Assembly (NCBI RefSeq): GCF_040932435.1
Contig: NZ_JBFQGA010000009.1
Coordinates: 171,966 to 235,965 of the forward strand
Direction: 5' to 3'
DNA: 64,000 nt
From: Kluyvera sp040932435
GTDB taxonomy: Bacteria > Pseudomonadota > Gammaproteobacteria > Enterobacterales > Enterobacteriaceae
Shown here: piece by piece, positions 17,048 to 25,496 of the stretch
Numbering within the stretch: the first letter of the stretch is position 1
Layout: each line of letters starts with the position of its first letter
Notes under the pieces: model-generated
Databases searched by the model: none
The model's input: only the letters and a program-made list of their open reading frames with translations
Told to the model about the DNA's origin: nothing
Made by a program: the position numbers and the translations under genes

Positions 17048-17063
17048 ACGCAAACGTTTTCTT
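17048..17063. promoter_or_regulatory. PurR operator upstream of pyrD
   Basis: ACGCAAACGTTTTCTT agrees with the PurR consensus at every conserved position. It lies upstream of the pyrD -35 region, matching the known PurR control of pyrD. It is also about 150 bases before ssuE, on which I infer no effect. Confidence 0.88.
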
Positions 17064-17211
17064 CTCTCCGACGCCCCAACGCAAGGCCATATGCATTTTC
17101 TGATTAAACAACGTCAGAAAAAATATTTCGCCCCCCTTACTACCTCTGACACACTGACGCAAATGTTATCAATTCTAGAATAATGTTTATTTTTAGTTAT
17201 AAGGAGAGAGT

Positions 17212-17787
17212 ATGCGCGTCATTACCTTAGCAGGCAGCCCCCGCTTTCCTTCTCGCTCCAGCGCGCTGCTGGAATATGCACGAGATAAACTGTCGGCTGC
17301 GGACGTTGAAGTGTTCCACTGGCATCTGCAAAATTTTTCGCCAGAAGATCTGTTTTACGCCCGTTTTGACAGCCCCGCCCTGCTAGCCTTAACCGAGCAA
17401 CTGGCCCATGCCGACGGCTTGATTATCGCCACGCCGGTCTATAAGGCATCGTTCGCGGGGGCGCTGAAAGCGTTGCTTGATCTGCTGCCGGAACGTGCGC
17501 TGGAAGGAAAAGTCGTGCTGCCGCTTGCGACCGGCGGAACGGTTGCCCATATGCTGGCGGTCGATTACGCCTTAAAGCCGGTGCTGAACGCGCTGAAGGC
17601 GCAAGAAATATTACAGGGTGTTTTTGCCGACGATAGCCAAGTCACCGACTATCAGCATAAACCGCAGTTTAGTCAGAATTTGCACAAGCGCCTCGATGGT
17701 GCACTGGAAACCTTCTGGCAGGCGTTGCATCGGCGGGATATACAGGTTCCTACGCTTGGCGAATCGCGACAGGCTGAACATGTTTGA
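17212..17787 (+). CDS. ssuE: NADPH-dependent FMN reductase SsuE
   Basis: A 191-residue flavodoxin-like reductase with the SsuE start MRVITLAGSPRFPSRSSALL (flavin-binding GSPR loop), the central TPVYKASFAGALKALLDLLP block and LATGGTVAHMLAVDYALKPV. It is colinear with E. coli SsuE over nearly its whole length. SsuE reduces FMN for the alkanesulfonate monooxygenase SsuD. In E. coli it leads ssuEADCB at this same pyrD-pepN locus, but here a strong terminator follows within 10 bases and then pepN, so ssuA, D, C and B are absent from this site. A good ribosome site (AAGGAGAG) precedes the ATG. It looks intact, not decaying. Confidence 0.93.
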   Translation: MRVITLAGSPRFPSRSSALLEYARDKLSAADVEVFHWHLQNFSPEDLFYARFDSPALLALTEQLAHADGLIIATPVYKASFAGALKALLDLLPERALEGKVVLPLATGGTVAHMLAVDYALKPVLNALKAQEILQGVFADDSQVTDYQHKPQFSQNLHKRLDGALETFWQALHRRDIQVPTLGESRQAEHV

Positions 17788-17790
17788 TAA

Positions 17791-17830
17791 AAAAAACGCC
17801 GCAGGTGATAACCTAGCGGCGTTTAATTTT
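17791..17830 (+). terminator. ssuE terminator
   Basis: A long stem AAACGCCGC-AGGT (17794-17806) pairs with ACCT-A-GCGGCGTTT (17811-17824) around a GATA loop, with one bulged A, and is followed by AATTTT. The A-run before it may also serve convergent pepN. Confidence 0.88.
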
Positions 17831-17869
17831 GTACTTCATTGATTGTAGCCCGGCCGAGCTACAATGATG

Positions 17870-20482
17870 TTACGCAAGGGCTTTCGCAATCTTCTCGTAC
17901 AGATCGCCTGACAGGTTTTCCAGCCCTTTCAACTGCTCAAGTGCCGCACGCATCAGCGCCTGACGTTTCGCATCGTAACGTTTCAGGCGGATCAGCGGCT
18001 CAATCAACCGGGAAGCGACCTGTGGGTTACGACTGTTCAGTTCCGTCAGCATTTCCACCAAGAACTGATAACCGCTGCCGTCCGCTGCGTGGAATGCGGC
18101 AGGGTTGCTGCCAGCAAACGCGCCAATCAGCGAGCGAATGCGGTTCGGGTTGTTCATGCTAAACGAGCGGTGATTCAGCAGCTTACGCACCGTTACCAGC
18201 GCATCATCCGCCGGACTTGTGGCTTGCAGAATCAACCATTTGTCCATCACCAGACCATCCTGATGCCACTTATCGTCATACTCCTGCATCAACGCATCAC
18301 GGCACGGTAATTCTGCTGCGACGGCCGCAGACAAGGCCGCGAGCGCATCGGTCATATTGTCGGCTTCGTGATACTGCTGGCTCACCAGTTTATCCGCCAA
18401 TTCAGCATCACCGAACGCCAGATAACGTAGGCAGGTGTTGCGCAGGGTGCGCTTGCCAATATCGGCATGCTCAACGCGGTAGCTATGCAGTTTGTTAAGG
18501 TTGTAGATTGCCAAACATTCGTCGGCCAGTTCGCTTGCCAGTGTGCGGGTCAGCGCTTCGCGCACTGCCGCAATGGCAATAGGATCGATAATCTCAAACA
18601 GCTCAGCGATTTCACTTGCCGATGGCAGCGTTAAAATTTCTGCAGCCAATGCGGGATCGATAGTCTCATCAAGCAAGATAGCGCGGAAAGCGTCAGCAAC
18701 GTGAATCGGCAGCGACAGCGGCTGGCCCTGCTGGTGACGGGCAACGTTCAGCTTGATATAGGTAGCAAGCAGGCTTTGCGCCGCATCCCAACGGGAGAAG
18801 TCGTTGCGCGCATGGCGCATCAGGAACGTTAGCTGCTGATCGCTCCATTTATATTCCAGTTTCACCGGCGCGGAGAATTCACGCAGCAGTGACGGTACCG
18901 GCTGGAAATAGACGTTATCAAAGACGAACGTTTGCTCAGCCTGCGTCACGTTCAGCACGTGATGAACCGGGTGACCGTCTTTTTGCAGCGGGATCACTTT
19001 GCCTTCGTTATCGTACAGCTCGATATCGAACGGAATGTGCAGAGGATATTTTTCATCCTGCTCCGCCGTCGCTGGGGTGCGCTGGCGAATCGTTAACGTG
19101 TACTGCTCGGTTTCCGGGTTGTAGTCGTCGTGAACGCTAACAATCGGCGTACCGGCCTGACTATACCAGCGGCGGAAATGGGACAAATCGACGTTAGAAG
19201 CATCTTCCATCGCTTGAACAAAATCATCGCAGGTTGCCGCACTGCCATCATGACGCTCGAAATAAAGCTGCATCCCTTTCTGGAAGTTCGTTTCCCCCAG
19301 CAAGGTGTGTAGCATGCGGATCACCTCCGCCCCTTTCTCATACACCGTCAGCGTATAGAAGTTATTCATTTCAATAACTTTATCTGGACGGATTGGGTGC
19401 GCCATTGGGCTTGCATCTTCGGCAAACTGCAGACCACGCATGGTGCGCACATTGCTGATGCGGTTAACCGCACGGGACCCCAGATCGGAGCTGAACTCCT
19501 GATCGCGGAATACCGTTAAGCCCTCTTTGAGACTTAGCTGGAACCAGTCGCGGCAGGTGACGCGGTTACCAGTCCAGTTATGGAAATACTCGTGGCCAAT
19601 GACGCGCTCGATATCAAGGTAGTCTTTATCGGTTGCCGTATCGGTACGCGCCAGCACGTACTTAGAGTTAAAGACATTCAGCCCTTTATTCTCCATGGCC
19701 CCCATATTAAAGAAGTCGACGGCAACGATCATATAGATGTCGAGATCGTATTCGAGACCGAAACGGTCTTCGTCCCATTTCATAGAGTTTTGCAGCGAAG
19801 TCATCGCCCACGGCGCGCGATCGAGGTTGCCTCGATCGACAAACAGCTCCAGCGCCACTTCACGCCCGGAGCGGGTTTTGAAGGTATCGCGCAGTACATC
19901 GAAGTCGCCCGCGACCAAGGCAAACAGGTAGCACGGTTTTGGGAATGGATCTTGCCACTGCACCCAGTGGCGCCCGTTATCCAACTCGCCTTCGGCAATG
20001 CGGTTACCGTTAGAAAGCAAGAAAGGATATTTGTTTTTATCGGCAGTGATTTTGGTGGTAAAGCGAGCCAGCACATCTGGGCGGTCAAGATACCAGGTGA
20101 TATGACGGAAACCTTCTGCTTCACACTGAGTACACAGCGCTTCACCGGACTGATACAGGCCTTCTAAGGCGGTATTTGCCGCAGGGCTAATTTCATTGAC
20201 GATCTTTAAAGTGAAACGCTCTGGCAAACCGGAGATCACCAGATGACTTTCTTCTTCTTTATAGTCAGTCCACGGCTCGCCGTTAACGTGCAGGGAGACC
20301 AGCGTTAAGTCTTCACCATCTAAACGGAGCGGCACATCAGACGCTGCGTGGCGGGAAACCTGGCTTTCCGCTGTCACGACGGTTTTTGCGGCATCCAGGT
20401 CAAAGGCCAGGTCAATATCACTAATCAGGTAGTCCGGCGCACGATAGTCGTGGCGGTACTTGGCTTGGGGCTGTTGTGTCAT
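17870..20482 (-). CDS. pepN: Aminopeptidase N
   Basis: An 870-residue cytosolic zinc metallopeptidase of family M1, equal in length to E. coli PepN. It removes N-terminal residues from many peptides in protein turnover. The exopeptidase motif GAMEN (in FFNMGAMENKGLN) and the zinc site HEYFHNWTGNRV with the downstream Glu (LKEGLTVFRDQEF) are intact. The N-terminal beta domain, catalytic domain, small beta domain and the C-terminal helical superhelix follow in the usual order. It converges with ssuE and diverges from pncB across 264 bases. Confidence 0.98.
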   Translation of the reverse strand: MTQQPQAKYRHDYRAPDYLISDIDLAFDLDAAKTVVTAESQVSRHAASDVPLRLDGEDLTLVSLHVNGEPWTDYKEEESHLVISGLPERFTLKIVNEISPAANTALEGLYQSGEALCTQCEAEGFRHITWYLDRPDVLARFTTKITADKNKYPFLLSNGNRIAEGELDNGRHWVQWQDPFPKPCYLFALVAGDFDVLRDTFKTRSGREVALELFVDRGNLDRAPWAMTSLQNSMKWDEDRFGLEYDLDIYMIVAVDFFNMGAMENKGLNVFNSKYVLARTDTATDKDYLDIERVIGHEYFHNWTGNRVTCRDWFQLSLKEGLTVFRDQEFSSDLGSRAVNRISNVRTMRGLQFAEDASPMAHPIRPDKVIEMNNFYTLTVYEKGAEVIRMLHTLLGETNFQKGMQLYFERHDGSAATCDDFVQAMEDASNVDLSHFRRWYSQAGTPIVSVHDDYNPETEQYTLTIRQRTPATAEQDEKYPLHIPFDIELYDNEGKVIPLQKDGHPVHHVLNVTQAEQTFVFDNVYFQPVPSLLREFSAPVKLEYKWSDQQLTFLMRHARNDFSRWDAAQSLLATYIKLNVARHQQGQPLSLPIHVADAFRAILLDETIDPALAAEILTLPSASEIAELFEIIDPIAIAAVREALTRTLASELADECLAIYNLNKLHSYRVEHADIGKRTLRNTCLRYLAFGDAELADKLVSQQYHEADNMTDALAALSAAVAAELPCRDALMQEYDDKWHQDGLVMDKWLILQATSPADDALVTVRKLLNHRSFSMNNPNRIRSLIGAFAGSNPAAFHAADGSGYQFLVEMLTELNSRNPQVASRLIEPLIRLKRYDAKRQALMRAALEQLKGLENLSGDLYEKIAKALA

Positions 20483-20676
20483 AAAAAACCTTTAGCATCT
20501 TATGTAAATGTCATCTCCAGTCTATTCCTGTTGTGTTAATCACGCTACGCAGAATCTTCATCTTTTCCAGTCAAATAGCGAAAAATGATACATTTACGCA
20601 ACATGCTGTACAAAACACATGAGTGGCGCTTCGTGCCTTATGATGTGATCGGGGTTCAATAAATCGATAAACAAGG

Positions 20677-20718
20677 TATACTCCAGCGATTCTCCCCTGT
20701 TGTTTATTGTACTAAACG
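20677..20718 (+). promoter_or_regulatory. pncB promoter -10 and NadR box
   Basis: A -10 TATACT (20677-20682) is preceded by a weak -35 (TTCAAT, 20655-20660). The sequence TGTTTA-N6-TAAACG (20701-20718) matches the NadR operator TGTTTA-N6-TAAACA with one mismatch and sits just after the expected start of transcription. NadR would repress the gene when NAD is plentiful. Confidence 0.85.
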
Positions 20719-20746
20719 CTCCTGTGAGAGGATGCTACTGCGCACC

Positions 20747-21949
20747 ATGACACAATTCGCTTCCCCTATCCTGCTCTCGATGCTGGATACCGATGCCTAC
20801 AAACTGCATATGCAGCAGGCCGTTTTCCACCACTACTATGATGTCAACGTAGCGGCTGAATTCCGCTGCCGTGGAGACGATCTGCTAGGTATTTATGCTG
20901 ATGCAATTCGCGAACAAGTCGACGCCATGCGTTCTCTTACGCTGCAAGATGACGAATATCACTGGCTGTCCGGACTTCCTTTCTTTAAACAAGATTACCT
21001 GACCTGGCTGCGTGATTTCCGCTATGACCCGCGTCAGGTCACCGTCACCAACGACAATGGCAAACTCAATATTCGCCTTGAGGGCCCGTGGCGCGAAGTG
21101 ATCATGTGGGAAGTTCCCCTGCTGGCGGTTATTAGTGAACTGGTTCACCATTACCGCTCGCCGGAACATGGCGTGCCGCAAGCGTTGGATATGCTCGAGC
21201 ATAAGCTCGTCGAGTTTAATCAGATGACCGCCGACATCGATATGTCCGCATTCAAGCTGATGGACTTTGGCACCCGCCGTCGTTTCTCCCGCGACGTTCA
21301 GGAGGCGATTGTCAGCCGCCTGCAGCAGGAGTCGTGGTTTACCGGCACCAGTAACTACGATTTAGCGCGCCGCCTGACGCTCACACCAATGGGCACCCAG
21401 GCGCATGAATGGTTCCAAGCGCATCAACAAATTAGTCCGGACTTGGCGACCAGCCAACGGGCAGCGCTGGCCGCTTGGCTTACGGAATATCCTGACCAGC
21501 TTGGCATTGCTCTGACCGATTGCATTACCATGGATGCTTTCCTACGCGACTTTGGCCCTGAATTTGCCACCCGTTATCAGGGTCTGCGTCATGATTCAGG
21601 TGATCCATTTGAGTGGGGCGAGAAAGCAATTCAGCATTATCAGAAACTGGGTATCGACCCGCATTCCAAAGTGCTGGTGTTCTCCGATAACCTTGATTTG
21701 GCAAAAGCTGTCGACTTATATCGTCATTTCTCGTCGCGCATTAATCTGAGCTTCGGTATTGGCACCCGTTTAACCTGCGATATTCCACAGGTCAAACCGC
21801 TGAATATTGTCATTAAGCTGGTCGAGTGCAACGGCAAACCGGTCGCGAAACTCTCCGATAGCCCGGGAAAAACCATCTGCCACGATAAAGCGTTTGTTCG
21901 CGCTTTACGTAAAGCCTTCGATCTCCCGCAGATTAAAAAGGCCAGTTAA
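20747..21949 (+). CDS. pncB: Nicotinate phosphoribosyltransferase
   Basis: A 400-residue enzyme that converts nicotinate and PRPP (with ATP) into nicotinate mononucleotide, the salvage entry to NAD. The start at 20747 (MTQFASP) gives the E. coli length; an ATG 15 bases upstream has the better-spaced GAGAGG and cannot be fully excluded. Conserved elements include DTDAYKLHMQQAVFHHY, FGTRRRFSRDVQ, GTSNYDLARR and the RHDSGDP loop. It is a single-gene unit with its own terminator. Confidence 0.97.
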   Translation: MTQFASPILLSMLDTDAYKLHMQQAVFHHYYDVNVAAEFRCRGDDLLGIYADAIREQVDAMRSLTLQDDEYHWLSGLPFFKQDYLTWLRDFRYDPRQVTVTNDNGKLNIRLEGPWREVIMWEVPLLAVISELVHHYRSPEHGVPQALDMLEHKLVEFNQMTADIDMSAFKLMDFGTRRRFSRDVQEAIVSRLQQESWFTGTSNYDLARRLTLTPMGTQAHEWFQAHQQISPDLATSQRAALAAWLTEYPDQLGIALTDCITMDAFLRDFGPEFATRYQGLRHDSGDPFEWGEKAIQHYQKLGIDPHSKVLVFSDNLDLAKAVDLYRHFSSRINLSFGIGTRLTCDIPQVKPLNIVIKLVECNGKPVAKLSDSPGKTICHDKAFVRALRKAFDLPQIKKAS

Positions 21950-21955
21950 TCATCA

Positions 21956-21985
21956 AAGGGAGCCACCGGGCTCCCTTCTTCTTTA
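21956..21985 (+). terminator. pncB terminator
   Basis: AAGGGAGCC (21956-21964) pairs with GGCTCCCTT (21969-21977) and is followed by a T-rich tract (CTTCTTTATTT). Confidence 0.85.
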
Positions 21986-22116
21986 TTTATTTCTGAAAAC
22001 ACCCTCCCCGAATGCGAATTCTGCTTGTCTGATGGAAGATGACAGGTAACATAGATATCCCCCCGCAGTGATGGGGAAATCGATTTTTTTATTGGACTAC
22101 GAATAGAGAGACTATT

Positions 22117-23517
22117 ATGAGCGTTGTGCCTGTAGCCGACGTACTCCAGGGCCGTGTCACCGGGGACCAAGAAGTCACCGTGCGCGGCTGGGTACGTACT
22201 CGCCGAGATTCAAAAGCTGGCTTTTCCTTCCTTGCCGTCTATGACGGTTCCTGCTTTGATCCTGTACAGGCCGTTATTAATAATTCTCTGCCCAATTACA
22301 ATCAGGAAGTGCTGCGTCTGACCACCGGCTGTTCCGTTATTGTCACCGGTAAGATTGTCGCCTCCAAAGGCGAAGGTCAGAGTTTTGAAATTCAGGCCAC
22401 CAGCGTAGAAGTCACCGGTTGGGTTGAAGATCCTGATACCTACCCGATGGCGGCAAAACGTCACAGCATCGAGTATTTACGTGAAGTTGCGCATATGCGC
22501 CCACGTACCAACCTGATTGGCGCGGTCGCTCGCGTTCGTCACACTCTGGCACAGGCGCTGCACCGCTTCTTCGATGAGCAAGGTTTCTTCTGGGTCTCTA
22601 CGCCGCTGATTACGGCTTCAGACACCGAAGGCGCTGGCGAAATGTTCCGTGTATCAACGCTGGATATGGAAAACCTGCCGCGCAACGATCAGGGCAAAGT
22701 AGACTACGACAAAGATTTCTTTGGCAAAGAAGCGTTCCTGACCGTATCCGGCCAACTGAACGGCGAAACCTATGCTTGTGCGCTGTCTAAAATTTACACC
22801 TTCGGGCCAACCTTCCGCGCCGAAAACTCCAACACCACCCGCCATCTGGCAGAATTCTGGATGCTGGAACCAGAAGTAGCGTTTGCCGATCTGGCTGATA
22901 ACGCCGCTCTCGCAGAAGCGATGCTGAAATATGTCTTCAAGGCCGTGCTCGAAGAACGCGCAGACGACATGAAGTTCTTCGCCGAACGCGTTGATAAAGA
23001 TGCGATCGACCGTCTGGAGCGTTTCGTGACCGCCGATTTCGCGCAGGTAGACTACACCGACGCGATCACCATTCTGGAAAACTGCGGTAAGAAATTTGAA
23101 AACCCAGTGTTCTGGGGCGTGGATCTTTCTTCTGAACATGAACGTTACCTGGCTGAAGAGCACTTCAAAGCCCCGGTGGTAATGAAGAACTATCCGAAAG
23201 AGATCAAAGCGTTCTACATGCGTCTGAACGACGACGGCAAAACCGTTGCCGCTATGGACGTCCTGGCGCCAGGAATCGGTGAAATCATCGGTGGTTCACA
23301 GCGTGAAGAGCGTCTGGATGTCTTGGATGCGCGCATGGCTGAAATGGGTCTCAATAAAGAAGACTACTGGTGGTACCGCGATCTGCGTCGTTATGGCACC
23401 GTTCCACACTCTGGTTTCGGTTTGGGCTTCGAACGTCTGATTGCCTACGTGACTGGCGTACAGAACGTGCGCGATGTGATCGCCTTCCCAAGAACGCCAC
23501 GTAACGCCTCTTTCTAA
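22117..23517 (+). CDS. asnS: Asparaginyl-tRNA synthetase
   Basis: A 466-residue class IIb synthetase, identical in length to E. coli AsnRS. It charges tRNA-Asn in the cytoplasm. The N-terminal OB-fold (about 15-105, VRGWVRTRRDSKAGFSFL) binds the anticodon. The catalytic domain shows motif 2 (FRAENSNTTRHLAEFWMLEPE begins near residue 232; FRAENSNTTRH is the core) and motif 3 (GFGLGFERLIAYVTG) near the C-terminus. Codon use is biased as for a highly expressed gene. Confidence 0.98.
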   Translation: MSVVPVADVLQGRVTGDQEVTVRGWVRTRRDSKAGFSFLAVYDGSCFDPVQAVINNSLPNYNQEVLRLTTGCSVIVTGKIVASKGEGQSFEIQATSVEVTGWVEDPDTYPMAAKRHSIEYLREVAHMRPRTNLIGAVARVRHTLAQALHRFFDEQGFFWVSTPLITASDTEGAGEMFRVSTLDMENLPRNDQGKVDYDKDFFGKEAFLTVSGQLNGETYACALSKIYTFGPTFRAENSNTTRHLAEFWMLEPEVAFADLADNAALAEAMLKYVFKAVLEERADDMKFFAERVDKDAIDRLERFVTADFAQVDYTDAITILENCGKKFENPVFWGVDLSSEHERYLAEEHFKAPVVMKNYPKEIKAFYMRLNDDGKTVAAMDVLAPGIGEIIGGSQREERLDVLDARMAEMGLNKEDYWWYRDLRRYGTVPHSGFGLGFERLIAYVTGVQNVRDVIAFPRTPRNASF

Positions 23518-23533
23518 GTTATCTCTGTCTCAA

Positions 23534-23562
23534 GGGCCAGCCAGCGTGCTGGCCTTTTTTTT
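23534..23562 (+). terminator. asnS terminator
   Basis: GGCCAGC (23535-23541) pairs with GCTGGCC (23548-23554), followed by eight T. Confidence 0.92.
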
Positions 23563-24133
23563 AACGCTCAGTAGAGTATGTAAAGAAATCTTTATTAAGT
23601 TTAACAAACTTAAACTTCAAGCCCCCGCCGCCTGCTCTTTGTTACATCACATTTCTCGAAATCAATCCGTACAAAAAACAGCCATAAAATTATTGCACTT
23701 AAGATTCCGCTAACGCCTTAGCACATTATTTAGCCAAAAACACAGCTATCCAGATGGCTAAAAAATATCATAGGGAAAAGTTAACTCGTCCGCTCAGTGC
23801 GATAAGAAAAAGCGTTATGCGAATAAAACATAAGAAATTCATATTGATAGATAATGATGTGTTCAATTAATCCGCGTATGTCTCAGAATTTTGAGATAGT
23901 TCACAAAGTTCCTTAAAATACACAAATTCTTACACATTATTTCTTTTGCTTACTCATTCTCGATGTTTGTAGCATTTTCAGGCTAGCGAAAGAGTGTTTT
24001 GAATGGAAAGATGCCTCTCAGACACATAAAGACACCAAACTCTCATCAATAGTTCCGTAAATTTTTATTGACGGAAGTAATTGAAGAAAGTGGAGAGTGT
24101 CTATAAAAAAAAACCTAATGAGGGTAATAAATA
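23563..24133 (+). promoter_or_regulatory. ompF regulatory region and leader
   Basis: This 571-base AT-rich stretch carries no credible gene. Its last 190 bases closely resemble the E. coli ompF promoter and leader: the TTTGTAGCATTTTCAGG segment (near 23965-23983) corresponds to the promoter-proximal OmpR site F3. The T/C-rich TTACACATTATTTCTTTTGC stretch before it fits the F1/F2 OmpR sites. The leader from about 24024 keeps the CATAAAGACACCAAACTC region and the start-codon context with which the sRNA MicF pairs in E. coli. IHF sites are known farther upstream in E. coli but I cannot call them here. Confidence 0.7.
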
Positions 24134-25312
24134 ATGATGAAGCGTAATATCCTGGCAGTGGTTATCCCTGCTCTGCTGGTAGCTGGCGCAGCTAATGCTG
24201 CAGAAATCTACAACAAAAATGCCAACAAATTGGACTTCTACGGTAAAGCAGTTGGTGAACACATTTGGACCACCAACGGCGACACCAGCAACGAAGATAC
24301 CACTTATGCGCGTATCGGCTTTAAAGGCGAAACCCAGATCAACGACCAGTTGGTTGGTTACGGTCAGTGGGAATACAACATGGATGCTTCCAACGCGGAA
24401 GGCTCCCAGGGTACCAAAACCCGTCTGGCATTCGCTGGCCTGAAATTTGGTGACGCCGGTTCTATCGACTACGGTCGTAACTACGGTGCCATCTACGACG
24501 TAGCAGCTTACACCGATATGCTGGTTGAATGGGGCGGCGATTCTTGGGCTGCAACCGACAACTTCATGAACGGTCGTTCTTCTGGTCTGCTGACCTACCG
24601 TAACAGCGATTTCTTCGGCCTGGTTGATGGTCTGAGCTTCGCGCTGCAGTATCAGGGTAAAAACGATCGTAACAACCCAGTTGTCACCACCTTCAACTCT
24701 GACGGTACCGTTAAAGATGTTGGTTACGGCGGCAACGGCGCGAAAGGTAACGGCGACGGCTTCAGCACCTCCGCACAGTACGATTTCGGCAACGGTATCG
24801 CGCTGGCAGCTGGTTATGAAGTTGCTGACCGCACCAACGCACAGGTTAACCCTGGCAGCACCACACTCGGTGGCGTGACTCACACTTGGGCAAGCGCTGG
24901 CGGCAGCAAAGCTGAAGCATGGTCTACCGCTGCTAAATACGACGCGAACAACGTCTACGCTGCTGTAATGTATGCTGAAACCCTGAACATGACTCGCGAG
25001 CCAGACAACAACTTCGCGAACAAAACTCAGAACATCGAAGCTGTCGTTCAGTATCAGTTCGACAATGGTCTGCGTCCATCCATTGGCTACGTACAGTCCA
25101 AAGGTAAAGATCTGATCGCTCGCGGCGACTTCAAAGGCGGCGATGCTGACCTGGTTAAATACATCGAAGTGGGTTCATGGTACTACTTCAACAAGAACAT
25201 GAACGTATACGCTGCGTACAAGTTCAACCTGCTGGATGACAACGCTTACTCCGCTGAGTCCGGTCTGGCGACCGACGACCAGGCTGCAGTTGGTATCGTA
25301 TACCAGTTCTAA
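24134..25312 (+). CDS. ompF: General porin OmpF (OmpK35-like)
   Basis: A 392-residue trimeric porin; E. coli OmpF has 362. The signal peptide ends GAANA and the mature part begins AEIYNKNANKLDFYGK. The 16-strand barrel ends in the expected C-terminal Phe (VGIVYQF), needed for assembly. Loop L3, which narrows the pore, reads AYTDMLVEWGGDSW, as in OmpK35-type proteins. The added length sits mainly in loop L4 (about residues 177-210, rich in Gly, Asn and Asp) and L5 (about 237-255). Synteny between asnS and aspC and the OmpR-type leader identify it as ompF rather than ompC or phoE. Confidence 0.96.
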   Translation: MMKRNILAVVIPALLVAGAANAAEIYNKNANKLDFYGKAVGEHIWTTNGDTSNEDTTYARIGFKGETQINDQLVGYGQWEYNMDASNAEGSQGTKTRLAFAGLKFGDAGSIDYGRNYGAIYDVAAYTDMLVEWGGDSWAATDNFMNGRSSGLLTYRNSDFFGLVDGLSFALQYQGKNDRNNPVVTTFNSDGTVKDVGYGGNGAKGNGDGFSTSAQYDFGNGIALAAGYEVADRTNAQVNPGSTTLGGVTHTWASAGGSKAEAWSTAAKYDANNVYAAVMYAETLNMTREPDNNFANKTQNIEAVVQYQFDNGLRPSIGYVQSKGKDLIARGDFKGGDADLVKYIEVGSWYYFNKNMNVYAAYKFNLLDDNAYSAESGLATDDQAAVGIVYQF

Positions 25313-25340
25313 TCAGCAGACCCTCGCTGCTATATGCCTA

Positions 25341-25368
25341 AAAAGCAGGACTTCGGTCCTGCTTTTTT
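25341..25368 (+). terminator. ompF terminator
   Basis: The 11-bp stem AAAAGCAGGAC/GTCCTGCTTTT with a TTCG tetraloop (25341-25366) ends in a T-run. Confidence 0.94.
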
Positions 25369-25496
25369 ACGTTCCTAAGATGAAGATCGTAACTTTTGAA
25401 AACCTTCGCGCTTTTAGTCTCTAACGGTTGGCATTTTGTAAATCTACCGTTAACCTGATAGCGGATTTCCCCCGAACTTATAAATGGAACCTCGTC

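Noticed and set aside
24101..24883. A 260-codon frame antisense to ompF
   Set aside because: It is the mirror of a codon-biased porin gene with no independent support.
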